This document shows, one piece after another, positions 1 to 10,914 of a DNA stretch of 52,449 nt. Under the pieces are notes generated by a model. That model saw nothing but the letters and a program-made list of their open reading frames with translations, was not told the DNA's origin and ran no database searches. The translations under genes were made by a program, and so were the position numbers. Position 1 is the first letter of the stretch, and every line of letters starts with the position of its first letter. The DNA is from Solobacterium sp. (GTDB lineage Bacteria; Bacillota_I; Bacilli_A; Erysipelotrichales; Erysipelotrichaceae): positions 1 through 52,449 of the forward strand of contig JAKVKC010000018.1 of NCBI GenBank assembly GCA_022486705.1, written 5' to 3'.

Positions 1-1
1 T

Positions 2-127
2 TGCATGTATTATGCACGTAAAAAAGGCAAGAGAGATCATAAAATTTTGGGAATAATAGGAGCTCTCTTGCACATTTATTATATAAAAAGCCGCTTATTT
101 TCACAAGCGACTTTGTCAACAAGCTGA
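2..127 (+). CDS. C-terminal tail of an unidentified protein (possibly a transposase)
   Basis: An open frame enters from the left edge and stops at TGA (125-127), giving about 41 visible residues that are basic and then hydrophobic (YYARKKGKRDHK followed by ILGIIGALLHIYY). A perfect terminator begins on the last base of the stop codon, which argues that this is a real gene end. The pattern of basic residues followed by a leucine/isoleucine-rich helix resembles the C-terminus of IS110-type transposases, but the fragment is too short for a firm call. Confidence 0.35.
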   Translation, partial: CMYYARKKGKRDHKILGIIGALLHIYYIKSRLFSQATLSTS

Positions 128-153
128 GAGAACCGCAGCGCGGTTCTCTTTTT
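127..153 (+). terminator. strong intrinsic terminator
   Basis: A 10-bp perfect stem (AGAGAACCGC / GCGGTTCTCT) with a 3-base loop is followed by a T run. It closes the gene that enters from the left edge. Confidence 0.9.
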
Positions 154-319
154 GAGAAAGCATTCCATATAGCACCGCAGATATATAAAAGTGCGGGAAT
201 TCGTTGAAATATTAATACAGAGAGCAGAGCTCAAGCAAAAAAATTGAGATATCCTGGTAGAAGAGAAGACAAATAAAATGTATGGATCGTCAGTTCTAGA
301 TGAGTGCTAAGATTTAGAT
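154..319. other. intergenic region, nothing recognised
   Basis: AT-rich spacer between the terminator and the pilin-like gene. I see no clear -35/-10 pair, no repeat and no second open frame. Confidence 0.4.
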
Positions 320-1069
320 ATGAAAGAGACCAGAAGAGGACATCATGGCTTCACATTGGGGGAGCTTTTGATAGTTGTCGCAATTATTGGGGTTCTTGTC
401 TCAGTCTCCATTCCGGTATTTATATCTCAGCTGGATCATGCTAAACAGGTGACCTGTTCAGCAAATCGCAGATCATTGAAGGGAGAAGTGCTGGTCGCAT
501 ATACTTCAGGGGAATATGCAACATGTGCAGAAGCATATCAGGCAATTTCAGCCAAGGATCAGGATCGCTGCCCTTCCGATGGAGATTGGACACCTGTCTA
601 TAATGATGGGATCCTAACGGATATCCAATGCTCAAAACATCCAGAAGAAGATGAAAAGTCCTCATCTGAAACATTTATCAGCAATTTCTATACACTGTAT
701 GCACAAGCAAAAAAGAGCGGTACGTTGCATGGCGGCGATGCGTATCGTGATTACTTCAATACAAATTATTTCAAAACAAATACAGTATCTTTTTCCGGAG
801 ATACAAAGACCTATAAATTTTCTTTCAACAGTGACTATTCTGGAAGTTTAGGACTGCTGTTCGCAAATGATTACACGGATTGGCACTATAAGCAGTATGC
901 ACAGTATATTTACAATCCGCAGGACAGCAAATGGTATCACTGCAAAGATACAGCTGGTTATTCAACTGTGGATATTGCTTCAAGTTCAGAAAAATATAAT
1001 ACCTTCTTGAAACAGCTTCCCAGCAGTTCTCAATGGGAATCTGTTTCTGCTGCAAGTATCAGTTCATAA
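320..1069 (+). CDS. type IV pilin-like / pseudopilin protein
   Basis: The N-terminus has the class III prepilin signal: a short basic leader ending in glycine, then FTLGELLIVVAIIGVLVSVS. Prepilin peptidase would cut after Gly10, leaving Phe at +1 and the conserved Glu at +5. One hydrophobic helix (about residues 11-34) is followed by a roughly 210-residue hydrophilic domain with cysteines near residues 45, 65, 80 and 100 that probably form disulfides, as in other Firmicute pseudopilins. No assembly ATPase, platform protein or prepilin peptidase lies beside it, so it is an orphan here. The Shine-Dalgarno sequence before ATG 320 is weak, but no better start precedes the leader. Its role, whether adhesion, DNA uptake or secretion, cannot be told from this window. 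Confidence 0.85.
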   Translation: MKETRRGHHGFTLGELLIVVAIIGVLVSVSIPVFISQLDHAKQVTCSANRRSLKGEVLVAYTSGEYATCAEAYQAISAKDQDRCPSDGDWTPVYNDGILTDIQCSKHPEEDEKSSSETFISNFYTLYAQAKKSGTLHGGDAYRDYFNTNYFKTNTVSFSGDTKTYKFSFNSDYSGSLGLLFANDYTDWHYKQYAQYIYNPQDSKWYHCKDTAGYSTVDIASSSEKYNTFLKQLPSSSQWESVSAASISS

Positions 1070-1070
1070 G

Positions 1071-1096
1071 ACAGACAGGGCGATCCTGTTTGTTTT
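1071..1096 (+). terminator. intrinsic terminator after the pilin-like gene
   Basis: The stem ACAGACAGG / CCTGTTTGT (one G-U pair, 5-base loop) is followed by TTTT, two bases after the stop codon. Confidence 0.8.
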
Positions 1097-1373
1097 AGAT
1101 GAAAAATTATAAATGAACTAAGCATGCTGGTTGCAAACCTTTAAATATGTAAAAGTAAGAACAACTAGCGTAAAATTTAAGCGAAATTCGGCAAAACATC
1201 AAATAAGCCGAAATACGTTGAAATAAATGAATAGAAAAAAAGACATGTTTTCTCTTCTATCGGTTCAGACAGGTGGAAGGTTTAAAGAAATTGATTATCA
1301 CTATGGTATGATTGTAAGACGATCGAAGCAATCGTATGCTTTAGATTATTGATTATGCATGCAGGGAGAAAAT

Positions 1374-2609
1374 ATGAAGATAACATTTTATTATGTGCGT
1401 CATGGTGAAACACTGTTCAATGTTCTTGGCAGAATGCAGGGAGGCTGTGACAGTCCTTTGACAGATAAAGGAATAGAAGGAGCACAGGATACTGCTTCTG
1501 CTTTAAGAAAAGTACGTTTTGCCAGATGCTATAGTTCATCTTCTGAACGGGCATTGGATACGGCGGACATTCTCTGTGCACCGCATATAGGACTGCGGCC
1601 AGTGCCGATGAAAGAACTGAAAGAATTTGATTTCGGTGATCTGGATGGCGAAAAACAGGATGAATGCTGGAACATTATGAGCGAAGCATCAGTGCAGGAT
1701 GACTTTTCTTCCTTTCATGGCGAGAATCTGGAACATTTCGACCAAAGGTCCAGAAAGGCTTTTGATCAAATGATTTCTGCTTCGGCAGACGGCGATACTG
1801 TTCTTGTTGTAAGCCATGGCAGTTATATGATGCATCTGATGAAGACACTGCTGTCTTTTGATCAGAAAGCATATGTTGCTCGCTGCAATCAGCTGGACAG
1901 ATCATGGATGCCGAATGCGGGCATCTGTATCTTTACCTATGAAGATGGTACATGGAAGATCACGGAAGAACCAATGAGCGCAGATGAATATCGTCAGAAA
2001 CATGATCCAAAGAAAGTGACATTCTATTATGTGCGCCATGGGGAGACTCTATTCAATGTCAAAGGCAGACTGCAGGGGCTATGCGATTCCCCATTGACAG
2101 ACAAAGGGATTCAGCAGGCAGAGGCCACCAGGGAAAAACTGAAAAGCATAGAATTTGATTCTGCATACTGTTCAACCGCAGAAAGAGCCAGAGATACTGC
2201 TGAAATACTTCTGCAGGGCAGGAACATGCAGGCTGTATGGGAGAAAAGAATCAGGGAAGTATACTGCGGGAAACTGGAAGGTGAAGCCGGCTTCAGTGGT
2301 GAGATCAAAAAGAGATTCTTAACGGAGCATTTCAGTGACGTTGGCGGCGAAGATCTAGAAGACGCTGCTAAAAGACTGCATGAATTCCTCAGAGACGCCT
2401 ATGATCAGGCCGCAGATGGAGATACGGTACTTTTGGTATCTCATGGCGGAATGTATACAGTGCTGCTGAACAGCTTCTTTCATATTGATATTGAACAGAT
2501 GTTCCAAAAAGCTGAAGCCGAACAGCGGGATCCGATTCCCAACGGCGGTATATGTATCTTTTCCATTGAGAATGGGAAAATACAATTAATCAGAAAAATG
2601 GATGAGTAA
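1374..2609 (+). CDS. tandem two-domain histidine phosphatase (phosphoglycerate mutase family)
   Basis: Two complete copies of the histidine phosphatase fold are fused in 411 residues. Each begins with FYYVRHGETLFNV (near residues 4 and 214), which carries the catalytic RHG histidine, and each has the second histidine in VVSHG or LVSHGG (near 151 and 358). Members of this family remove phosphate from sugars, nucleotides or small metabolites through a phosphohistidine; the substrate is not evident. The two halves resemble each other closely, so this is an internal duplication. I start at ATG 1374 because AGGGAG stands just ahead of it; an upstream ATG at 1359 would overlap that ribosome binding site. 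There is no signal peptide, so it is cytosolic. It converges on the PRD regulator with 14 bp between the stops. Confidence 0.9.
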   Translation: MKITFYYVRHGETLFNVLGRMQGGCDSPLTDKGIEGAQDTASALRKVRFARCYSSSSERALDTADILCAPHIGLRPVPMKELKEFDFGDLDGEKQDECWNIMSEASVQDDFSSFHGENLEHFDQRSRKAFDQMISASADGDTVLVVSHGSYMMHLMKTLLSFDQKAYVARCNQLDRSWMPNAGICIFTYEDGTWKITEEPMSADEYRQKHDPKKVTFYYVRHGETLFNVKGRLQGLCDSPLTDKGIQQAEATREKLKSIEFDSAYCSTAERARDTAEILLQGRNMQAVWEKRIREVYCGKLEGEAGFSGEIKKRFLTEHFSDVGGEDLEDAAKRLHEFLRDAYDQAADGDTVLLVSHGGMYTVLLNSFFHIDIEQMFQKAEAEQRDPIPNGGICIFSIENGKIQLIRKMDE

Positions 2610-2623
2610 CTTGACATATTGTT

Positions 2624-4531
2624 TTATGCTTTAATAAGCTCAGCTATAAACTGTTCATATGAATCTGTAGAAAGCAGATCTTTTGTTTTGTCTACTGAAG
2701 AAAATACGTCTACGATCTTATCGAAGACTTTGCGGAATATCTTCATATCTCCTTCGGCAATGCCAATTAGTAAAACAAAATTTATTAGTTTTCCATTCCA
2801 ATCGATTGGATCGTCATTATGAATTACACAAATAAATGATTTTTTGGCAAAACAAGAGATTGTATGAGGAACGGCTAGATAATTTGTGAAAACAGTGCTG
2901 CTAGTATGTTCACGAAGTAGTACATCTTTAGAAAAGTCATTGGTTATGAGCTTTTTTTGCATGCAAATATTGCATAGATATTCTAGATATTGATCAGCTG
3001 AACCTAATTCCAAATTTCGGAAATAGAGATTTTTGTTGAACATCATTTGCAAAGATTTATTGATGTCATCTGTTTTTTTGTTTAAGGAGATCTGATCTAT
3101 AGTTTTTTCTATTTTACGAATATCGAAATCTGTTAGAATCGGACTTACTTGGACAACATAATCTGCTGGGAATGATGTATTCGCAGTGGTAATAATAAAA
3201 CTTGCAGGATACTTTTGAGGTGAATACTCTTGTAGCGATACAGTACCAAGGTGATGCAAACGATCGCCTAGGCTCATATGAAGCCTATGTATCAGGGCTT
3301 GTGACATTTGATAATAATCGTCTGTTACAACTAAAAATGGAATGCGATTTTCGTGGTGATGGTATGCTTCAATCCAAGATCCCAAATGAAAAGCAATAAA
3401 TGCGATTTCGTCTTCACTAATCTCAATTTGACATCGTTCTGAGAGCTTGTGGCAAAAATATACCGCCATATCATAAACGGCTGCATATTGTGTTTTGATT
3501 TGCTCAGCCAAGGGATTTGGATAAGAAAGATGATAGATTGCTCGTTGATAAAGATTATAAACATGAATTGAAAACTGCATAAGAAAATTGTTGTCAGGAA
3601 GTGGCAGATCATATCTACGATTCAGATCAAGAATGGCATCAATGACTATATTTAAAAAGTGAGCATCTATGTATTCACTAAACGTGTCTAGGGTAATTGC
3701 TTCATTTGTTCTATTGCTGCTTAACGCGGTTAATAGAATAATCTGTGAATAGTCATTTTTTGGAATACTATGACCTGTTTTCTGAATGCAGTATTTATTA
3801 ATTTCAGATGCAAAATTTAAAATCTGTTCTTTTTGATTATTATGGTTGAGAACGTCAGTTGAATTTGCTGCTGGAGTTGGTAAAACTTTATGTGATGAGA
3901 TTCTGCCAAGTATAATGATCAGATGAATCAACAAATTGTTTAGGGCGTAAGAGTTGATAGAAATATCTGCTGCTTTGCAGAATTCAATCAAGTGGGCTCT
4001 GATGTCTGAAACGTCTACACCTGGAATTAACTGATTTAATGTTACATCGGAGGTGAAATAATCTGTTTTTATGCGTGACGCGATAAAGCCAATTAGTTTT
4101 CTTTTTTTTATCTCATCGCCTTCAACAGATATGGAATAATTGTGAGTAACAATATGTAAATCATACTGTTTTAAAAGTGATTTTAAATTTACTGATATAT
4201 CGCGGAGAATCGTGCTTTCACTGACATTCATTTCATCCGCTAGGTCAAATATTGATAGACTGGCATCTGCAGTAAGCAATTTACCCAAGATCTGCCAAAT
4301 GCGATCTTCTTGATGCGTATGTTCTGTACGCAATGATGATCCTGAAAAAGACATTAGATAACCTTTTTGATTTGATTCAATATGATATTGTTCACCGCTG
4401 TTGATTTCCTTGATGTAATTTCGGATTGAACGCTTTGATACATGAAGCATTTTTGCCAATTCTTCACCGGAAAGATGATGATTTGTATTTGACAGAAGAA
4501 AGATCAATTTTTCAGTATTGTCATTTTTCAT
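2624..4531 (-). CDS. PRD-containing transcription regulator, BglG/MtlR/LicR type
   Basis: A 635-residue multidomain regulator of PTS operons. From the N-terminus it has an HTH_11 domain (about 5-55, LSGEELAKMLHVSKRSI), a second Mga-like HTH, two PTS regulation domains (the second contains DEIAFIAFHLG), an EIIB-like segment and a fructose-type EIIA domain with its histidine in LAVPHTIS. Such proteins activate a neighbouring PTS operon when phosphorylation of the PRD and EII domains signals that substrate is present. The EIIB-like segment begins IPFLVVTDDYYQ where functional relatives have a P-loop cysteine, so that phospho-site appears lost. Start 4531 is chosen because AGAGGA precedes it; an upstream in-frame ATG at 4567 lacks this. 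It is divergent from the PTS operon at 4686, its obvious target. Confidence 0.9.
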   Translation of the reverse strand: MKNDNTEKLIFLLSNTNHHLSGEELAKMLHVSKRSIRNYIKEINSGEQYHIESNQKGYLMSFSGSSLRTEHTHQEDRIWQILGKLLTADASLSIFDLADEMNVSESTILRDISVNLKSLLKQYDLHIVTHNYSISVEGDEIKKRKLIGFIASRIKTDYFTSDVTLNQLIPGVDVSDIRAHLIEFCKAADISINSYALNNLLIHLIIILGRISSHKVLPTPAANSTDVLNHNNQKEQILNFASEINKYCIQKTGHSIPKNDYSQIILLTALSSNRTNEAITLDTFSEYIDAHFLNIVIDAILDLNRRYDLPLPDNNFLMQFSIHVYNLYQRAIYHLSYPNPLAEQIKTQYAAVYDMAVYFCHKLSERCQIEISEDEIAFIAFHLGSWIEAYHHHENRIPFLVVTDDYYQMSQALIHRLHMSLGDRLHHLGTVSLQEYSPQKYPASFIITTANTSFPADYVVQVSPILTDFDIRKIEKTIDQISLNKKTDDINKSLQMMFNKNLYFRNLELGSADQYLEYLCNICMQKKLITNDFSKDVLLREHTSSTVFTNYLAVPHTISCFAKKSFICVIHNDDPIDWNGKLINFVLLIGIAEGDMKIFRKVFDKIVDVFSSVDKTKDLLSTDSYEQFIAELIKA

Positions 4532-4685
4532 GCATAGTCCTCTTGGAGACAGCTGCTCAATAACCAATATTAATATAGGTTATTGGAAATTGAAATACTA
4601 ATTATCGGCTTTCCCCCGGTGAGGAAAAAAGTGTAATCGAAATTAAACAGATCATGCATTACCTTGTTGGTAAGGAGGAAATGAA

Positions 4686-4994
4686 ATGATCAGAATTTTG
4701 CTTGCATGCGGCATTGGAGCCTCATCTGGATTTATGGCAGCTGGAATGAGACGCATTGCTAAAGAAAAGAATCTCGATATCACTGTGAAGGCGGTATCGA
4801 AATCAGAAGTAATGGATCATACTGGAGAATTTGATGTTCTAATGCTTGGACCGCACTTTAAAGGTGAGGTGCCTCAATGGAGAGATCAGCTTGCTTCGAC
4901 AGGAGCAAAGGTTTCTTCAATCAATCCAGATGATTATGCAACTTTAAATGGTGAAGGTGTTTTGGATGATGCAATTAAAGTATTCAATTCATAA
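4686..4994 (+). CDS. PTS lactose/cellobiose-family IIB component
   Basis: A 102-residue cytosolic phosphocarrier that passes phosphate from IIA to the sugar held by IIC. The family's active-site loop is at the N-terminus, with the phosphorylated cysteine at residue 8 (LLACGIGASSGFMA). Length and fold match CelA/LicB-type IIB proteins. A strong AAGGAGG lies just before ATG 4686. It is the first gene of a four-gene operon (IIB, IIC, IIA, GH1) read away from the PRD regulator. The exact sugar, cellobiose or another beta-glucoside, is inferred only from the GH1 partner. Confidence 0.92.
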   Translation: MIRILLACGIGASSGFMAAGMRRIAKEKNLDITVKAVSKSEVMDHTGEFDVLMLGPHFKGEVPQWRDQLASTGAKVSSINPDDYATLNGEGVLDDAIKVFNS

Positions 4995-5006
4995 AGGGGA
5001 GAAAAA

Positions 5007-6263
5007 ATGAAAAATGTTCAAGAGTGGATTCAGAACAAACTGGTTCCAGTTGTAAACAAGATCACATCTTTATATTGGTTTGACATTATTGCAAATGCTG
5101 TTTTGTATATCGTGCCATTCTCTATGGCAAATGCAATTTCAGCACTATGGGGCGTAATTAGAAAATTCGTGCCATGGCTGATTGATCTTTCGCCAATTGG
5201 CAATTATTCGTTTGGCTTATCTGGCTTATTTATGGCCTTCATCATCCCACATGATGTTATGGTAAAAGAAGGCCGCCGTGATCGTTCGCTGCTCGCAGGA
5301 TTTGCCGGTATCGGAACATATATGCTGTGTATGACGCAGATCAAGGTGGATGAAGGATTAGCATTTACCTTCACACAATTTGGCGCTGCTGGTTTATTCA
5401 CGGCAATGTTCCTTGGCGTAATTGTAGGTCTTATCTTTAAAAAGTTTGCTCACTTCTCTTTCTTCAAAGAGGATTCAATGGTACCGGATTTTGTAAAGAA
5501 TTGGTTTGACAATATCTTTGCCATTGTATTAAGCCTTCTAGTAGGATTTATCATGACCTATGTATTCAAGATAAATGTATTTACAATGATTACTGTGATT
5601 ATGAGCCCGGTCACAAATTTTGCACAGTCTATATGGGGAGTGATCTTCTTAAGCCTTGTAATGGATGTCTTCTACTTCTTTGGAGTGTCTGGCTGGGTAT
5701 GGACACCAATAACAATGACTATTCAGAAAACAGCTATTGCGGCAAATGCAGCTCTTGTTGCTGCTGGTCAGAAGGCTACAAGTATATATGCATATGGTTT
5801 CAGCAGATATCAGCATATCGGCGGTGAAGGTACAACGCTTCCAATTGCTTTCTATATGCTGAGAGCAAAATCTCAGAAGTATAAAGTGCTAGGCAAAGCT
5901 ACTTTGATACCATCACTATTCAATATAAATGAACCATTATTTTATGGAATGGTTGTTAACAATCCATTTATGCTGATCCCTGTTGTACTGGTTTCCATTA
6001 TTAACTCCGCAAACACATATATCTGGATGAAATTGGGATGGGCACAAATCCCATATGTTAATTTCGATATGAACAATTTGCCGAATGTTGTATCAGCTTG
6101 GGTTCAATCTGGCGGATGCATCGGAAATGTACTCTTAGTTTGTGTAAACTTTCTGATTGCCGCTGTAATTTATTATCCGTTCTTTGTTGCTGCAGATAAT
6201 TACGAATACAAAAAGGAACAGAAGAAACTGGCAGAAAAACAGCAGCAGGCTGTTGCAGCATAG
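5007..6263 (+). CDS. PTS lactose/cellobiose-family IIC permease
   Basis: A 418-residue integral membrane protein, the usual length for CelB/LacE-type IIC. It has about ten hydrophobic segments and the family's conserved loop around FNINEPLFYGMVV (near residue 310), which shapes the sugar site. It forms the membrane channel that binds the beta-linked disaccharide and presents it to IIB. It starts 12 bp after the IIB stop with AAGGGGAG as ribosome binding site. The charged tail (KKEQKKLAEKQQQ) is cytoplasmic. Confidence 0.92.
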   Translation: MKNVQEWIQNKLVPVVNKITSLYWFDIIANAVLYIVPFSMANAISALWGVIRKFVPWLIDLSPIGNYSFGLSGLFMAFIIPHDVMVKEGRRDRSLLAGFAGIGTYMLCMTQIKVDEGLAFTFTQFGAAGLFTAMFLGVIVGLIFKKFAHFSFFKEDSMVPDFVKNWFDNIFAIVLSLLVGFIMTYVFKINVFTMITVIMSPVTNFAQSIWGVIFLSLVMDVFYFFGVSGWVWTPITMTIQKTAIAANAALVAAGQKATSIYAYGFSRYQHIGGEGTTLPIAFYMLRAKSQKYKVLGKATLIPSLFNINEPLFYGMVVNNPFMLIPVVLVSIINSANTYIWMKLGWAQIPYVNFDMNNLPNVVSAWVQSGGCIGNVLLVCVNFLIAAVIYYPFFVAADNYEYKKEQKKLAEKQQQAVAA

Positions 6264-6278
6264 AAATGGAGATGATAT

Positions 6279-8119
<1,841 letters not shown>

Positions 8120-8155
8120 TTTAACTCATTCATAAAATTCTGTATTAAGAAAAAT

Positions 8156-8192
8156 AGTCCAATTTCACAGAGAAAAGTGAAACTGGACTTTT
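8156..8192 (+). terminator. intrinsic terminator closing the beta-glucoside PTS operon
   Basis: A long stem, AGTCCAATTTCAC against GTGAAACTGGACT, with an 8-base loop and then TTTT. Confidence 0.88.
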
Positions 8193-8274
8193 CAATATTC
8201 ATAAAATGAGAAAAGTCAGATAAATATGGAAAGTATAAGCAGTATAAATGTGATTGAAAGTTTTGGCTTAACTA

Positions 8275-8301
8275 TGGTAAACAAAAAATGATAGTTTACC
8301 A
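8275..8301. promoter_or_regulatory. inverted repeat upstream of the sensor operon
   Basis: A perfect TGGTAAAC / GTTTACCA inverted repeat separated by 11 bases, about 65 bp before the start of the binding-protein gene. It could be an operator or a transcript hairpin. There is no T run, so it is not a terminator. Confidence 0.45.
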
Positions 8302-8366
8302 GTTTGACAAATAATACAAAGGCGAGCAACATTTCATGTGAGCGGTTACATTCGGGGAGACTGAAG

Positions 8367-9404
8367 ATGAAACAAGGCTTTAAGCATAAAATGATTTTTG
8401 TGGTTGTCGGCGTAACTTTAGTATTCTTTACTTTGGTCATGACCGTTTCCTATTGTCACCTTAAAGTTCAGAGTGAATCAGCAGTTATAGAAAACACAAT
8501 ATATACGCACCATATTTCGATGATCACAAATGATATTTCTTCACCATATTGGAAAGAAGTGTATGAAGGCGCCAGAGCAGAAGCTGAGAACAGCGATACG
8601 TATATTGAAATGATCGGCGCAAATTCGGTCGAGAAGTATTCCGTTACAGATAAAACACAGCTTGCCGTATACGAAGGCACAGATGGTATCTTAGTCTATC
8701 CCGAGCAGAATGATGAAATGCTTAAGATCATCAATGAGGCTAAAGAAAATTCAATCCCAGTTGTGACGATGCAAAAGGATTCATCAGATTCAAAAAGAGT
8801 AGGTTTTGTAGGCAATAATGATTATTTCTATGGCCAGGCATTGGGCAAACGGATCCTGCAGATGCAGAAGACATCAGATCATATGAACGTATCGATCCTT
8901 GTGCCGAACAATACATATACGGATGCGAACAAAGAATGGCTGCGCATGGGCGTGACAAGTACAATCGGGAAAAGGGAGTATTCAGTATCCATGAGCGATG
9001 TTCATGAGACCAATGATCTGATCGATGCTGAAGATGCTATCAATGTGATCCTGAAATCAGATACATCTATTCCAAATATTCTTATCTGCCTTGATTTGCG
9101 CACTACAGAGATTGCCTATCAGATTCTAAAGGATCGCGGACTGGATGGAACAATACGGATCATTGGCAATGATATTTCCAAAACAGTTGTACAGGGGATT
9201 ACTGAACATGCAATTGACTCTGTGATCATGATCGATCCGGAAGAACTGGGGAAAAAGAGTGTTGATGCATATCTGAAGTATGAAAAATTTGGATTGGTAG
9301 ATAATTATACCGAAGTGCAGACACAGCTGATTGATGCTGATAATGCGAAAGAATACTTGGAAAAACGTGAAAATGCGGAGGCAAAATATGATGCTGCATC
9401 ATAA
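8367..9404 (+). CDS. membrane-anchored periplasmic-type sugar-binding protein (sensor component)
   Basis: A 345-residue protein with an uncleaved-looking N-terminal membrane helix (about 8-30) and an extracellular type I periplasmic-binding fold of the ribose/galactose (Peripla_BP_4) kind, starting at HISMITNDISSPYWKEV. The fold's typical segments are present, such as DGILVYPEQ and RIIGNDISK. It lacks a lipobox. It is followed with overlap by a histidine kinase and a response regulator, so it most likely senses a ligand for that kinase rather than delivering it to a transporter. ATG 8367 has GGGGAG ahead; the longer ORF from 8304 would start inside the intergenic promoter region. Confidence 0.82.
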   Translation: MKQGFKHKMIFVVVGVTLVFFTLVMTVSYCHLKVQSESAVIENTIYTHHISMITNDISSPYWKEVYEGARAEAENSDTYIEMIGANSVEKYSVTDKTQLAVYEGTDGILVYPEQNDEMLKIINEAKENSIPVVTMQKDSSDSKRVGFVGNNDYFYGQALGKRILQMQKTSDHMNVSILVPNNTYTDANKEWLRMGVTSTIGKREYSVSMSDVHETNDLIDAEDAINVILKSDTSIPNILICLDLRTTEIAYQILKDRGLDGTIRIIGNDISKTVVQGITEHAIDSVIMIDPEELGKKSVDAYLKYEKFGLVDNYTEVQTQLIDADNAKEYLEKRENAEAKYDAAS

Positions 9405-10914
9405 ATTTCATGTACCTTCGTTTTTCCGCTCGATGCGTTCAAGATTGATCATTCCAGCAGTTGGTGCATTGCTTGCTGTCATGCTGATCAATCTCTATAT
9501 GTTTGGAAGCTTGAATCGCACCATTCACAATATGAACGATGTATATGCAACAAATGTTCAGCTGAGCCAGATTGAAGGTGAACTTACAGATCTTTCCAGC
9601 AATGTCAATATTTATCTGAATACACGGAGCACGGAAGCATTGCTCAATTATAAGACTAGCTTCAGTACCTTTCAGGATACTGTGGAGCAGATTGGCGGGA
9701 CAATCAGCAATAATCCATCGAAGTCGATGGAATATGATCTGAAGGGTCTTGCGGATTCGTATCTGAAAACGACACAGAAAGCAGTTGTTATGAAGGTCAA
9801 TGGCAATGACAAAGCAGGAGACTATCGGACGGAATTTGTAAAGGCGCAGCATATCTGTTCCTATATGCTCAGTATGATCCACAGCTTGGACATCCTGCGG
9901 TTTGAAGCCAACTCTGCCAACTATGATTCTCTGTACCAGTCGCTGATTCTTTTGGAGAGATTTATCATAGCGATGCTGTTATGCATTACCGCTTATCTTG
10001 CTGTTCTGCTGTATTGGATCATGGGAAGTGTTACAGAACCGCTGTCGGTCCTTTCTGAAAAGGCGAGACAGGTGCAGAATGGACAGCTGGACATTGAAAT
10101 CCCTGCACCATACTATGTAGATGAAGTCGGCACTTTGACGCTTACTTTCTCACAGATGCTTGCCAGCATCAAGCAGAGCATTCAGGAAATGAAGGAAAGC
10201 TCACAGCGAGAGATGCAGATGAGAGAAAAAGAACTAATGACTGAGAATCTGCTGAAAGATGCACAGATCAAATACTACCAGGCCCAGATCAATCCTCATT
10301 TTTTATTCAATACGCTGAATACAGGACAGCAGCTTGCCATGATGGAAGATGCTGAAAAAACATATCTCTTTATGAAGAGCACTGCTGCTTTCTTCCGCGG
10401 ACAGCTGAGGAGCAATGGCGCAGAAGCGACGATCCGAGAAGAGCTCGATCTGATCGATCACTATATTTATATTATGAATGTCAGATATTCCGGCGAGATA
10501 CATCTGAATAAGCATATAGATGAAAAGTCTCTTGATCTTCATTTCCCAGGTATGGTACTTCAGCCGATCGTGGAAAACAGTCTTCGCTATGCCTTTACCG
10601 ATCCAGATCTGGAAAAGATCATTGATCTTTCAATTGCTGAAGATGAAGAACAATGCACGATCGTGATTGCTGATTCAGGTGTAGGCATGCCAAAGGGAAC
10701 ATTGGAACGTATACGAAATGGTGATCTGTCTCATGACGAAAATGATTTCGGCAATGGCGTAGGGATCCAGAATGTCCGGGAGCGTTTAAAACTGAAATAT
10801 GGCAGCGACAGTGTCTTCACTATTGACAGTGAGGAAGGCAGCCAGAATCATGGTACTGTGGTAACCATACGGATTCCAATAGGAGGGAACAATGTACAAA
10901 ATACTGATTGCTGA
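9388..10914 (+). CDS. sensor histidine kinase, LytS/YesM family
   Basis: A 508-residue membrane kinase. It has TM1 near 15-38, an extracellular region of about 150 residues, TM2 near 190-212, a HAMP domain, a His_kinase box with the phosphorylated histidine at residue 304 (QINPHFLFNTLN), and an ATPase domain with IVENSLRYAF, DSGVGMP and GNGVGIQNV. This architecture belongs to YesM-type kinases that control carbohydrate uptake. The start at 9388 follows GCGGAGG and overlaps the binding-protein gene by 17 bp; the downstream regulator overlaps its end. The three proteins therefore form a tightly coupled sensing module. Confidence 0.93.
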   Translation: MMLHHKFHVPSFFRSMRSRLIIPAVGALLAVMLINLYMFGSLNRTIHNMNDVYATNVQLSQIEGELTDLSSNVNIYLNTRSTEALLNYKTSFSTFQDTVEQIGGTISNNPSKSMEYDLKGLADSYLKTTQKAVVMKVNGNDKAGDYRTEFVKAQHICSYMLSMIHSLDILRFEANSANYDSLYQSLILLERFIIAMLLCITAYLAVLLYWIMGSVTEPLSVLSEKARQVQNGQLDIEIPAPYYVDEVGTLTLTFSQMLASIKQSIQEMKESSQREMQMREKELMTENLLKDAQIKYYQAQINPHFLFNTLNTGQQLAMMEDAEKTYLFMKSTAAFFRGQLRSNGAEATIREELDLIDHYIYIMNVRYSGEIHLNKHIDEKSLDLHFPGMVLQPIVENSLRYAFTDPDLEKIIDLSIAEDEEQCTIVIADSGVGMPKGTLERIRNGDLSHDENDFGNGVGIQNVRERLKLKYGSDSVFTIDSEEGSQNHGTVVTIRIPIGGNNVQNTDC

